A stretch of DNA of 64,000 nucleotides from Pleurodeles waltl (GCF_031143425.1 NC_090442.1:422609776-422673775); one strand, 5' to 3'; counted from the first letter of the stretch, positions 24,001-35,212 are shown. The notes: generated by a model not told the origin, from the sequence alone. Numbers and translations are program-made.

Positions 24001-24062
24001 TATACTCACAAACAGGCCAAAAGTGGGGGCAACAAGGCTAGAAAAAGGCTCCTTTCCTATAC
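21032..24062 (-). mobile_element. LTR-like interspersed element (possible long solo LTR), minus strand
   Basis: Continuity of the DIRS RNase H on either side shows that about 3 kb was inserted between 21032 and 24062. Read on the minus strand, the insert starts TATAGGAAAGGAGCC and ends GGTACCCACTATA. It has an AATAAA near its 3' end (complement of about 21236-21250), as in an LTR. No pol coding was seen. It contains palindromes at 23242-23288 and 23335-23366, and three short imperfect repeats of 'ctggctagcaggatcccagtga' type between about 23800 and 23990. Classification as an LTR rests on ends and polyadenylation signal only. I found no convincing target duplication. Confidence 0.45.
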
Positions 24063-25416
24063 TCACTCACTCATCAGGGCAGCAGCACATCTCATCCACA
24101 TGACTGTTCAGGGTGCCTGAATGGAGGAGCAACAGGGTTATAACATTAATTTCCTGGAGATGACAGTAGTCAGATTGGCACTCAGAGGATTCTGTAATCA
24201 TTTGAGGCAGAACAGTCATGCTAAAGACGTACATGGAAGCAAGGTATTGCATCCAAAAGGCACATGGGGACTTGTGCAAGCTGTCAGAACTAATTTAGTA
24301 GTTGGCCATTTTAAATCAGGTTCTTCTCCTAGTGGAACATCTCCTGCGCATGGGCAACAATTTTACAGACCTTTTAAGTATGATGCATCAACAAATGGGT
24401 ACTTCTGCAGTACTTTCACAGGTGGGGCACTCCAGCAATCGATGTTGTTACTACTGTGCAAAACCCAAAATGCCAAAGACTTGTCTCCAGATATTCCCAC
24501 TCCCACAGTCCATAGACAGTGCACTGTGAATTGATTGGTCAGTGATATTTGTCTATACTTTTCCTTCACTGCCTATGATCCTATATTGTATGAGGAAAAT
24601 GTGACAAATATGGACCATCCTCATTCTAGTGTCACCAGTGAGTGTGGCAACCTTGGCCCCAATCCTGCTCGAAATATCAGTGCATCCTCAAGATAGGCTA
24701 CAGCTGGGCCCAGACTTCCAGACTCAGCAGCACAAGGGTCTGTTCAGACATCCAGAGTTCGGACAGTTGTATTTGGTAATTTGGCACCGGGGGGGAGGGG
24801 TCTTAGAATTTTGTTGCCTTAAACTCCCAAAGGGGAATATGCAAACCCTGGGGGGCACATAGACCAATAGTTCATGCACGCCATGCTGCAGATTGAAAAG
24901 ATTTAGTCACTACTGTTTGGGGCAACACATAAATGCCTAGTGGTTTTGAGATCAAACTCCAAGTTGCTTCCTAAGGTGGCTTCCTCTTCCCATGTAAACA
25001 AAACTATAGATTTGTCCATATTCTTACCACACCCAAACTGTGACAAAGAGGGCCTTACATACACTTGTTGTCAAGAGAGCATTAATGTTATATATTGATG
25101 GAACAAAGGCCATCCACAAAACAACTGTATGTTGTTTGTGTAAAACCTCACTCTATTTCGCTCTATTTCTTAGGGAGGCATTGAATTGTTAGATGTATCG
25201 AGACCTGTCATGCTAAGCATATATTTTACATGTAGTACATACAGTGCATTCCACACTCAAGAAAGCAGCTACTGTGACTTTCTTAGTGAATATGCCCACT
25301 CCAGACATCAGTTGAGCGGCCTCTTGATAAAAAATACACATGTTCACTAAGCACTACTGCGTGGATATACAGGCCTGTTAGGGTTCTTTGTTTGACCAAA
25401 CAGTTTTAAGAACTTT

Positions 25417-26099
25417 GGGCCAGATGTAGGTAGCAGTTTGCGCCATGCAAAACACGCATCGCGATGCTCATTCACATTTTGCGAGTCGGTACCGACTCGC
25501 AAAATGTGAATGTGACTCGCAAATAGGAAGGGGTGCACCCTTCCTATTTGCGACTCCCATCGCAATGCTAAATTGCTTTGTGAACGCGGTCGCAAAGCAA
25601 TTTGCAGTTACCACCAGTGCCACACTGGTGGTAACCAATTTGCAAAAGGGAAGGGGTCCCCATGGGACACCCTTCCATTTGAGAATGTTGCCATAAATGT
25701 TTTTTCAGAGCAAGCAGTGGTCCAATGGACCACTGCCTGCTCTGAAAAAACGAAACCAAATGGTTTCGTTATTTTTTTTGTATTGCAACTCGTTTTCCTT
25801 TAAAGAAAACTTGCTGCAATACAAACAAAAAAAACTGCTTTATTTAAAAAGCAGTCACAGACGTGGAGGTCTGCTGTCTCCAGCAGGCCACCATCCCTGT
25901 GAGTGCAGGGAATCGCTATGGGGTCGCAAAATGCGACCCACCTCATTAAAAATAATGAGGTGGGTCTTTGCGACCCCATAGCGATTCGCAGACGGTGTCT
26001 GAGACACCGTTCTGCATCCGATTTTGTGACTCGGAAATTGCGAGTCGCACCGACTATCAATTTCCGATTCGCCAAATTGGACATTGCTACATCTGGCCC
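25417..26099. mobile_element. hairpin-chain MITE, family 1 copy 1
   Basis: It begins GGGCCAGATGTAGGTAGCA and ends with the inverse, CTACATCTGGCCC. It is flanked by TTT on both sides (25414-25416 and 26100-26102), consistent with a 3-bp target-site duplication. The inside is a string of separate palindromes, among them 25607-25635 and 25935-25966, plus longer arms such as the inverted 'tctgaaaaaac' and 'ttgcaatac' pairs. It has no coding content. Other copies are at 35213-35929 and 44111-44657. A 3-bp target duplication would fit PIF/Harbinger-like mobilisation, but this is an inference. Confidence 0.8.
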
Positions 26100-26587
26100 T
26101 TTGTTCCTAACTTCTGTATCATCTGCTCACTATTCCCTACTTATGGGAGGTACCAATTTACAGTCTATGAAGAGCATGCATGTCTACAGCTATACATGAA
26201 AATTTTTACTTATCCTGTAAATATCTCCTCATAGCTTGTAGAGCTGTAGATTCACATGCACCTTCCTTCCTTCCTGAAAGTGAACAGTGAACCAAAATAC
26301 TTCCTATAGGTATCCCTTCAGAGTGTACAGCGCACGTATTCTATGTTCCTTCACTACAACACTCTAACATTATTCCCCCACTGGGGAAGAAAAATCTGAG
26401 GTATAGTCTTTGTCCTGGTGAATTGTGGGCAAAGGGCCATATCACAATTGATCTCCTGTCCAAAACTTTCTTCGAACAAACATTAGTTGAAAAGGTCTGC
26501 GCCTAAGACTAGATGACATCAAAATACAGGGCATGTGAATCTACAGCACTAAAAGCTAAAAACGGGTAGTTAGATGGTAAGTAATGC

Positions 26588-27071
26588 TTCCCATATAGCT
26601 CACCAGTCCATATCATTATCTGAATTGTGGATATGGCACTTCATAATCCTTTGGGAGATCACTGGGTGACTATACTTCTCATCCACTTTAAGCTCATGTA
26701 CTCCTTTACTAGTGCACATGAGTGTGTTACGAAGGCAGAGGATCACCAAGATGTCTAGGCACAAACTTGTCTTAAAACAGATTAGGGGGCCATTCCATTG
26801 CTCCCTGTCCCAGGAAGCTATTACATTTCTTTTGTTTTGTAGTTCTGCAGGGTTATAATCCTTTTTTTATGGGCAGTGCCTGGTGTAGAGAATGTTGGTA
26901 AGATAAAAAAAAAAAGAGCTTTTGGATCTAACCCAGCAGACATGCTCTGGTTTAAATAGAGAAACATTTTTTTTAAATGACGCGTTAAAAAACGTGGCCA
27001 CAAATACAAGAGAAACAAGCATGTCTTTTCCGACCTTGATCAAAGGTTCATATATTTATTATTTGTTTCAG
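26588..27071. other. OPTN intron end with splice acceptor
   Basis: Unassigned AT-rich intron running into the pyrimidine-rich acceptor TATTTGTTTCAG that ends at 27071. Confidence 0.6.
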
Positions 27072-27221
27072 GTGTCAGCAGCTTGACAGAAGAGTTTCTG
27101 AAACGGAAGCGGATTGTGAGGAGAAGCAGCAACTTCAATATGCCAATAAAAAGTTGGAACTTCAGGTCGAAAGCATGAAGTCAGAAATCAAAATGGAGCA
27201 AGTAAAAATGGAACATCAAAT
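27072..27221 (+). CDS. OPTN: optineurin, internal coiled-coil exon (2nd of 4)
   Basis: This exon is 150 bp, between TTTCAG and GTGAGT. Its first base completes the lysine codon split with the previous exon. It then reads [20 protein letters not shown] and goes on to [20 protein letters not shown], ending with two bases of a codon. The [19 protein letters not shown] segment is strongly conserved in vertebrate optineurin and makes the identification firm. The whole exon is predicted heptad-type coiled coil that contributes to dimerisation upstream of the ubiquitin-binding region. By remembered human numbering it covers roughly residues 334-383. Confidence 0.95.
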
Positions 27222-27667
27222 GTGAGTTACCCCTTATTTAGCTATGTGACCCACGTCCCGCACCTTTCAGTCAGCACATTGTATATTGGCAATCAGCTTT
27301 CAAGGAACCCCTGCAGAAAAGTGTATAAGTAATAAGAATATGAGATGTTCACAAATGTTCTTTCTGTGATCAGTTTATACGCCATTGTATTTTTGAAATT
27401 ATGTCCAACTATCTCACAAATGCATTGTCAATATATTGATTTTCTCCAAAAGTGGCTTTTATTTAAGAGTAGAAAAAGTGTTTGGATGACCACAGAACAC
27501 ATTTCAAAGACGGCCAGAGCATAGAGATCTTTATAATGTTCATGCTCCTTGGAAGTGGAGTTCCAGAATGCAGCCTACCTGTTGATCTCTTCAGTTATTT
27601 TTTTCTTTCAGTCAGATCACAGGTACACTTGCTCCTGACATGCCCCACTTTTTTTTGTTTACTGCCA

Positions 27668-27912
27668 TGGTAAGGCTGGTGGATGGGGACTCGTAATCCC
27701 CAGGGCAGCGCTGCTTGTAGCGTTTCCATGGCGGATTACAACCATCGGGACCGACATGCCGCAGGCTGGCTGCAGCCTGCCAGTGTTGGCTGTTGACCGT
27801 GACTGCTCCACCAGGATCATAATGGGGCGGTCGGACCACCCTGTCTGCGGCAGTGCGACCGCCATCGCAAGTGTGGCGGTCTTGAGACCTCCACACTCAT
27901 AATGAAGGCCTT
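27668..27912. repeat. GC-rich hairpin repeat fragment (family 2)
   Basis: A GC-rich island in AT-rich intron ends with CACTCATAATGAAGGCC, matching the family 2 terminus GTCATAATGAGGGC at 14443. Its arms contain the same 'ggcggtc/gaccgcc' pairs (for example around 27820-27880). The left end is degenerate. Confidence 0.6.
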
Positions 27913-28031
27913 AGTGTTTCATAGAAGTATTTTTCTACTGTGTATAAAAAAAAAAAGGAGTTTTCTGTTATAAATATTCAATGTCTACTGGCCACTGGGA
28001 GCAGGGGGCCTGCTGTTTGTAAATGTGACAC

Positions 28032-28114
28032 TTTAAAATGGGAGAAAATTAAAATGAAGAGTTAACTTAATTATTAAGGTAACTTTTCATTTTAATTTTC
28101 TCCCATTTAAAAGC
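28032..28114. repeat. AT-rich inverted repeat with arms of about 35 bp
   Basis: The left arm (about 28032-28066) carries GGGAGAAAATTAAAATGA. The right arm (about 28078-28114) carries its inverse TCATTTTAATTTTCTCCC. Only about 11 bp separates them. It is probably a small foldback element. Confidence 0.75.
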
Positions 28115-28719
28115 ATGCAGAAACATGCTTTTGTTCTCACTGTCCAATATTGACTTGACACAGACTTTTATTTAAGAGTTAAATAACTCAGTGCTTCAGT
28201 TCTTCACCTCTGTGCCCCAGCCTGGGTCATAAATCTGACTAAGCACTGCTTATGATCAGGCCCTATGGTATGCAGCCTGATGATAATATTGTAAAATAAG
28301 CACAGCCTTATATACCTTTAGAAGATAAATGTGTCCCTATGGTCATTTAAAAATGAACTGAAGGCTGGGATCTACTTTGAATGGGTCTGTGGACTGTCTC
28401 GTGTTGTGGTATCTTTTGGGCTGTGGTAACATTAGAAGTGTTGTTTGTTATTAGCAAAGGGCTTACTCTTTTGTGGGGTTTTTTTTCTATTTGCATGTCC
28501 CTTTCTAAACTCCTCCCATTAAGAAGTAAGTATTCTGCATTTTTCAGCCCTTCCCCATGTCCATCCCACATACCTGTGTGCCTGGAGGTTTTCACATAGA
28601 AATGATAGGAGTGGAGGTGAATGAGGTCTGCATGTAGGTTAGTGAATTACATTTTGTAGTACATGATTAGTATTGCTTTAGTACTACCAAATGCAGTTTG
28701 CAAACTGGTTCCTAGGAGT

Positions 28720-29472
28720 TGGATGTACAAAGAGACATTTTGCAAACAATGGTTGCAAATTGCACATCAACTATTTGCATCCTGTTTCTGATTTTGTAGT
28801 GCAACCTCTATAGACATGGGTTATATCAGAACATCTCCAGTTTCACAGGGTCACAGAAGTTGAACAACCTGACTAAGGAATATTAATTAGGCAGGTCACT
28901 ATTTGAAACCCCTTGTGAATGACTGCAAAGGAAAGAACGAACAGCAGGCCCCACATCCCTGTGTTGGATTCTGTAAAGGGAACTTGTTTTTTAAAATAGC
29001 TCATGTTTCTTAAAAGAACCAAAGCTTCTTTAACAAAATATACGTACCATATTAAGGAAGACATTAGGGAAAGGAAGAAGTAGTCTCTTGGATTACTGCC
29101 TGCTCCCACTTAGGTCACCTAACATTATTCCCAAAGAGGTAGGCGTCCAATGGAGAGAGTGTCCCTATTGCAGATCTGTTACTGCCTGCTTTGAGGAGTT
29201 GAAAATTGTTCAATGATTTGCAACCCCAATTGTGGTTGCAAACCATTGATACATCCCCTTGCCAATGATATTTAGAAATGAATGCTCCTTTTACAACCAC
29301 TCCTGATTGCGATTGGGACTAATAAGGAAAACTCCTTTTACGATTTGAAAATGCTTTTCTGAATGGCAAAAGGGGCTCGGTAAATAGCTGAAAAGCCATT
29401 TTGTAGTTACAAACCCTGTGATTTTCTGAATCTCGGGGCTTGCAACCACATTATGGCTTTGTACATCAGGTC
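28720..29472. mobile_element. TIR-bounded foldback repeat (family 3)
   Basis: The left end GGATGTACAAAGAGACATTT pairs with the inverse of the right end, AATGTGG...GCTTTGTACATCAGG, read from the other strand. The interior contains palindromes such as CAATGATTTGCAACC against GGTTGCAAACCATTG (about 29210-29250). It has no coding content and resembles family 1 in architecture but not in sequence. Boundaries are good to about 10 bp, and no target duplication was established. Confidence 0.5.
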
Positions 29473-30002
29473 GTAGGTTGCGTAACTTTATCGGAGCTTA
29501 TCCATTGCTCTTCACCTTTGTTAATTTTCCAGTTTCTCACTGTGGTGTGCATTTGGAAAACAGCAACACCGTCCTGAGTCACATTACAATGTATTATTTC
29601 TGTGAGTGGTCTGAAGAATTGTATTTCTAGCTCTATTTTTCAAAGATTGAGCCACTTTGCCTATGGAATGAGGGACTGGTGTGACTTGATTGTGGACAAT
29701 AAATGGGATTTTCTACAGTGGAGAATTTTGAGTGTCATTGCTCACTAATCTACTTTTCGGAGAACAATTAACTATCTTTTCTGCCATTGTCTCAATTCTG
29801 CTATTGCATGTCTTCGATCTTCATATTTGAGTAACAGTGACTTTGGGATCATTAGGCTTCATGAGGACAAGAATAAAAATGCAGTACATTAAAGGGTGAT
29901 GTGAGGTGTGCAGGAATTTGTGACGGACGAAATCACAGCCCTGTTTGCCAGGAGGTGCCGCCGTAGTGAGGGCGATCGCATAAGGAGAGTCTGGGCTTGA
30001 AT

Positions 30003-30166
30003 GACATTTTTTTAAAATGGTGGATGTATTGCAGTAATGACGTAATATTTCAGGAACCATGAGACCTATAAACATCATTTTGGTGTCAAAACATAGGTTT
30101 TCGGGGTCAAGTAGTCTTATCGAAACAGAATATAAGTCCTCAAAGCAACCCTTCTGCCATTTTCCA
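30003..30166 (+). repeat. left terminal inverted repeat of the nuclease-bearing element
   Basis: About 160 bp, pairing with 33479-33642. It runs from the A/T-rich edge before AAAATGG to the shared CATTTTCCA. Confidence 0.85.
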
Positions 30167-30338
30167 AAATGGGCGCTCTGTAATAATGTGTTTTAGCCGT
30201 CATATTGGTAATTTATTTTAATATTGTTTTTGTTTCCGGTTTTCCGTTGATTCAAATTCGAAAACTCAAAACTCCAAAGGAATTGCTTTCTTTATTTCAT
30301 GTAACTTCAAGGAATCCCCTTGAAATGACTGAGCCTGT

Positions 30339-32780
30339 GTGACAGCTCTTTTTTTCTCTGGACTATCCAACACACATGATACTGCCATTGTGCCTTTTCA
30401 AGACTGTACCAATGAAGTAGCTGCTGGAAAACAAGCTGTGTCAGCTGTAGGCATAAACAAACAAAGCTGCAAACTTATAACCCAACTGCCTTGCCAACGT
30501 GTGCAAAATCACTACAAGCCATCATCACGTCCCAATCTACCAGAAAGTTTCAAAGTGGTCGAGGATATTGATCTTTTTCTACCTGATGCTGCAATCCGCA
30601 AAGCTGATTTAACTGACTTTATCATATTGTTTATTTGGTGCTTACTGAAAGATGAAGAAAAGCCAGTTCCTCTGTGGGCTGGAATTCATGTTCTGATCTC
30701 CCAGAATACTATCCCTTTGAAGAAGGTTGGGCCCTATTGTAACTGAAACTTTAATGAGCAGTCCAGTTGAAAATGATGCTCTTTACCCAATGATGGGCGT
30801 TTTCCACATGACAAAAGTTGTGTTGCGGTGTGCAGGAAGTTGTCTCAGCAAATGTGGTATAGTCAATGCACTTATTGAAGCTGAAATATCTGGAAGCAAA
30901 ACTGTCCAGTCAGTATTGAGCTGAACTCATTATGATAATTCATTACAAGGTATGCTCATCATATCTGAGGCTATAGAAACATTGTGTTGGAATGAAATGA
31001 TCAAGGCACAGTGTGCACTTCATTGAAAAGACAACATTAAAAGGCAGGCAATGTTCATTACACTTAGTTCAAAATCAGAAAACCTGAAAACCAAGCAGAG
31101 AGTTTATCAAAGAATGTGAAGAAAAATCATAAATTTGCAAGTACTTGGGAAATGTTTTACACATGATAGCCCTGATGAAAAATTGGTACGTGCTGATCGG
31201 GAAGGTGATTGGGAGCTGCATGTGAAGACTGTGGAGTAACTGATTACTGTGTTTTGTGAATTTGATTGCATAAACTTCCTGAGATATTGGACCTGGTGTT
31301 TGGAGAAAGTGAAGAAGCTAGAGGTGACAAAACCATACCTCTATAGAAAATCCATCTAAAAACATTTTGTGGTGGAAGACAGAGAGGAAAGGTTCAGTGC
31401 CGTAACTCCAGATATGAAACTGAATCAGATGATCAAGAGATCACAGAAAAGTTCCAAAGGCATAGTTGGTCAGTCACGTAAAAGTGAATATGTTGCTCAA
31501 TGGCAGCTAGTTTGCCATTCTAATGGCAGCTAGTATACCTTTCTATTTGCAGTGTTTCAGAGAGATGACAAATTCAAAATTAATGGATGATCTTGAAACT
31601 GTTCCTCACACGAACATGTGGGAAAGAGAGGGGAATGTTTTAATAAACATAGTGACAGCCTTCATCGTTTCATGCAACAGCAAGGAAACCCCTTTGAAAT
31701 GAATTAGCCTGTGTGACTACACAACTTCCTGACAAAACAATATGTGTATAACGATATAAAGACACGTCTGCTAGATGTCCTGAAAGAAGGATCAAAAGTA
31801 TATTCAGAACTGAAGGAGGAGAGATTTGTATTGAAAGAGAAAAAGCTGTTTGACATAATCACTAAAGCTAAGCTTACACACTTTAACTGCCATAGTAAGA
31901 GTTTCATTCAACCAGCCACTAGAAAACAGGTTACAATAAAACAACCTTCGCAAGCACCTAGAGAGATGGATGTAGCAAAAGGAAGAGGTGAATTTATCAA
32001 GGACATTCTGTTGCATGATCTTTTTCCAACAAACGCATCATTTGAGGCAGATGCTGCAACCAAAGCAGTGAGGCACAAACTCGTACAAGAGCTATAAAAA
32101 AAAACTTTCACCTGAAGAATTTCAATTCGAAAAGATGTCCTCATTGAAAACTGGTGTTGTTGTTGACTATATGTCACAATTGCGAATGGTCAAGATTTCA
32201 TCCATGCAAAACTTTGGAGAGGTCGTTCAAACTGTTCTACAGATATCAAAGTCAATGTGCACCTTGCAAGAACTGCACATTTTCTTTGACAGTTATCTTG
32301 AACCATCTGTCCAAGAATGTGTGAGTATCAGACAAATGTCTACAAGTGGAACAATTTACCTTGCTTGCATCAAACATTTGACACCTATACCTGTGCAACG
32401 TGATACATTCTGGTCATCAGCATCGAACAAAATGAAGTTGGAGATGTTGATTCGCCAAAACATTACTGATGCTTCCATGAACACTGAATTGCCAGTTAAA
32501 GCAAGTGGAATAATTGTCAATGAGAAGCTGGTGCCTGCAAACATATATTCAAAAGGTACGGGCGATATTCTTCAAGAACCTAACAGCTTATTGGAGGAAG
32601 CTAACGTTCGTGTTGTGCCACATGTTGAGTGGGCTTTTTGAAATGGTTCCAATCAAGTCATTGTACTGTCAAATGACACAGATGTTGTTATTGTGCTACT
32701 TAAATTTATTGCAATGTTCATAAGTCAAGGATTGTCAGAGTTATGGATACATTATGAAACAGGCAAAACATATTCTGTAC
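30339..32780 (+). pseudogene. transposon-borne protein with PIN/FEN-like nuclease motifs, broken
   Basis: Readable pieces, in order, are as follows. EEKPVPLWAGIHVLIS lies near 30655-30705. The segment GVFHMTKVVLRCAGSCLSKC (30796 onward) continues to SKTVQSVLS. QGNPFEM lies at 31681-31701. A 117-codon piece occupies 31744-32094 and a 168-codon piece 32135-32641. The last opens with VVVDYMSQL (D at 32165), then HIFFDSYLEPSVQEC (D at 32288), then EEANVRVVPHVEWA. After a single in-frame TGA (32639-32641) it goes on with SNDTDVVIVLL (aspartates at 32675 and 32681). The spaced acidic residues resemble PIN/FEN nuclease active sites. This is inferred from motif spacing alone. A frameshift lies in the A-run near 32097. 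I recognise the protein only as a widespread, unnamed animal family. Confidence 0.6.
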
Positions 32781-33478
32781 AAGACATTTGACCCAGAGAT
32801 GCCCAGTGTTCTTATCAAGGCACATATTCTTACGGGTGATGACACTATGAGCAAAGCTTTGAGCTTTAGCTGCTGAACCTGTGAAGCTTCTAAAAGGGAT
32901 TTGCTGAGACAGAAGAAGAATGTGACTTTAAAGACGTAGAACAATACCTTGTGCGTGCGTGGAAAACGAGTTCTGACTGTTAGACATTGGACAATCTTCA
33001 GTACATTGAGTTCAAGAGATCAGTCCCCCAAAGTGATCTTCAACCGACAGCATATTCTGTGTGGACACCTTAAAATAGCTGTCTACTTGATCAGAAGATG
33101 TGTAAATGTTTTGGATCATGCATAGGTAAGAAAGATCTCTGTGAATTTGGTTGGGAAGATATTGATGGGGTGCTAAAAGCTACATTTCTAAAGCCTCTTC
33201 TCACAGAACTTACACATACATGTACTTGCAAAACTTGTGGTACAAAAACATGTCCCTGTTGATATGCTGTTCTCATATGTTCATCATTCTGCAAATGTAC
33301 CATGAGCAACTGCTGAAACAAATAAATAAAGTGAACTATGAAAATGTGTCTACAACAGAAGTGATAAACATTTTTTTTTATATTCAGATCATAAAGATTC
33401 ATTTGTGTACATACAAGGATTAAAAACGATAATTATTTGTTTAATTTCTATATATGTCTCTTCTTCCTCAATTATAGC

Positions 33479-33642
33479 TGGAAAATGACAGAAGCGTTGC
33501 TCTGAGGAATTTTTTCTGTCGCTGTCAGACTACTTGACGCCCAAAACCTATATTTTGACACCAAAATTAAGTATATAGGTCTCATGGTTCCTGAAATATT
33601 AGATCATCACTGCACCACATCTGCCATTTTTAAAAATATAGT
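33479..33642 (-). repeat. right terminal inverted repeat of the nuclease-bearing element
   Basis: Inverse copy of 30003-30166 with small indels, ending near CTGCCATTTTTAAAAATA. Confidence 0.85.
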
Positions 33643-35209
33643 CCAGAAACAATCGATGTCTACCCAAGCTAAATTACTTCTTTAATGACCCAAAAACACA
33701 AATAAAAAATTAAAATCTCTGGACAACAGTTTTTCTATGGAGGTATATCAGGGGGCCAGGATTACTCTCCAGTGGCACAGGAAAAATGTCCTGTTCACTA
33801 CTACTGATTACTACACAGTATACTGCCACAATTGCATTTGTGCTGCTTGGCTCCTGTTGAAGGTGTAGCCTTCCATCACTGTGAGGGTAGCGGTCTGGGC
33901 ACCCCTCCAAGTCCAACAAGACCACAATCCATAAGACAGGCCTATGTCATGGCGCACACACATGATCTGCATTCGCCTATGACAGCTTTAGGGATCCAAA
34001 CATTACAGTAGGGCAGGAGTACCCATCTTTACCATGCAGAGGACTTTTTTGTCCCATCAAGAGACAAAGAAGGTAGCAAATGGATGTTTCCCAAAATTGT
34101 TTCAAAATTAAAATACACCTACAGCTTTGTCTTACTGATACTTTCATCCCCTTCCTGGTGTGAATGATTTTGAATTGAAATGACAATTTCAGCTGATTTA
34201 ACTTGCCACCTTCATGGTGGTTGCCTTCATCCTGGGGTTTTGATAATGTGCTCCATACTATGCACCTGCTATGATGTCCTGGATGCATGTGGGAGTCACC
34301 AGAAGTTGAAAAAAAGAGGTGATGAATTGGTATTACTCCCTGCCATCAAGTAAAATGCTGCCGGGATTGGAACTAATGAACTTATCCTCTTTCACCTTAT
34401 GGCAGCATATAAGTGAGAACATGAAAGACTTAGTAGTAGCAGTCTCAACAATAACCTCTTCCCAGTTAGGATAAATTGTGGCCCACTGAGATGTCCACAA
34501 TCGGGCATAGTTAAATAGACTCAGTGTCCTGCAATGGTACTGGCATGACAGGATAATTCAAGCTGGACAGAGGAAAGAGCCTAGCGAGAGAGTACCTTTA
34601 TCCATTCCCTGTAATGCTGAGTCTGTGGATGAGTGTGCTAGACTGTCTGTTTCTCAGGATTTCTACTGATGGGGTACATGTAGCAGGAGGACCTATGTAG
34701 GTACCAAGCTTATTTGCTGGACACAGCCTTGGAAATATACAGCCATTGTACTGTCCAAATTTGAATGACTAGATATAATTTGGAAATGGATGAAAAATGT
34801 GTAAAGACTTTCAAGAGAGTGCTTTAAAACCACAAGCCTCTGTACCTCCCATGAGACACTGGGTAATCACAAAGAAAGGTCACTAACAGGATCTTCAGAC
34901 AATTGAACACTAGGACTGTCACTTCTGCAGCTATGCTGTGGGTGCCACAAGGATTGTCAGAGAGATCATCTGGAGAAGAACTGGTGTTCGGCAATTGGGA
35001 GGCTTGACATGGAACTTTCAAGCGACATAAGTGAGATCTGTTAGCTTTGGAGTAAGTGTAATGCTGTGTAATTGAAACTACTTTGAAGTTGGATGACATA
35101 GTAAAGGTCCTTAATAGTTTAAGGGTAGGCACCCAGCTTTAAGGAACTAGGGAGTGCTGTTCATTAACCCCTGCCCTATCTACTGAAAGAAATGGAATAA
35201 GTACAGAAT
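33643..35209. other. intron sequence, nothing recognised
   Basis: Unassigned AT-rich intron with only short chance frames. No exon or repeat termini were seen. Confidence 0.4.
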
Positions 35210-35212
35210 GAA

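Larger units (their letters stand above)
18940..26587 (+). mobile_element. DIRS-like retrotransposon A, decayed and split by two insertions
   Basis: Readable plus-strand pieces occur in DIRS order. An RT block with LAEHFRITTLQDIIQMLWEG and AAVDLKE lies near 20290-20400, and the catalytic segment ILPYLDN near 20555. The start of RNase H (TMDASL near 21000) is separated by about 3 kb of inserted DNA from its continuation (INFLEMTVVRLAL near 24145). Recombinase C-terminal pieces (VKRALMLYIDGTKAIHK near 25075 and MFTKHYC near 25340) follow. Near the right end, 26207-26262 is inversely repeated at 26527-26585 (ACTTA...GCTGTAGATTCACATGC). That is the arrangement of a DIRS internal complementary region and right terminal repeat. 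All frames are broken. The left boundary is approximate. Confidence 0.65.
30003..33642 (+). mobile_element. TIR element carrying a PIN/FEN-like nuclease gene (decayed)
   Basis: It is bounded by long terminal inverted repeats: 30003-30166 matched by the inverse of 33479-33642. Shared blocks include TAATATTTCAGGAACCATGA, TTTTGGTGTCAAAA and GTCAAGTAGTCT. Between them, on the plus strand, is one large gene broken into pieces (30339-32700 and beyond). The architecture is that of a cut-and-paste DNA transposon of about 3.6 kb. Inverse similarity may continue weakly outside the stated ends. No target duplication was found. The transposon superfamily is not known to me. Confidence 0.7.
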
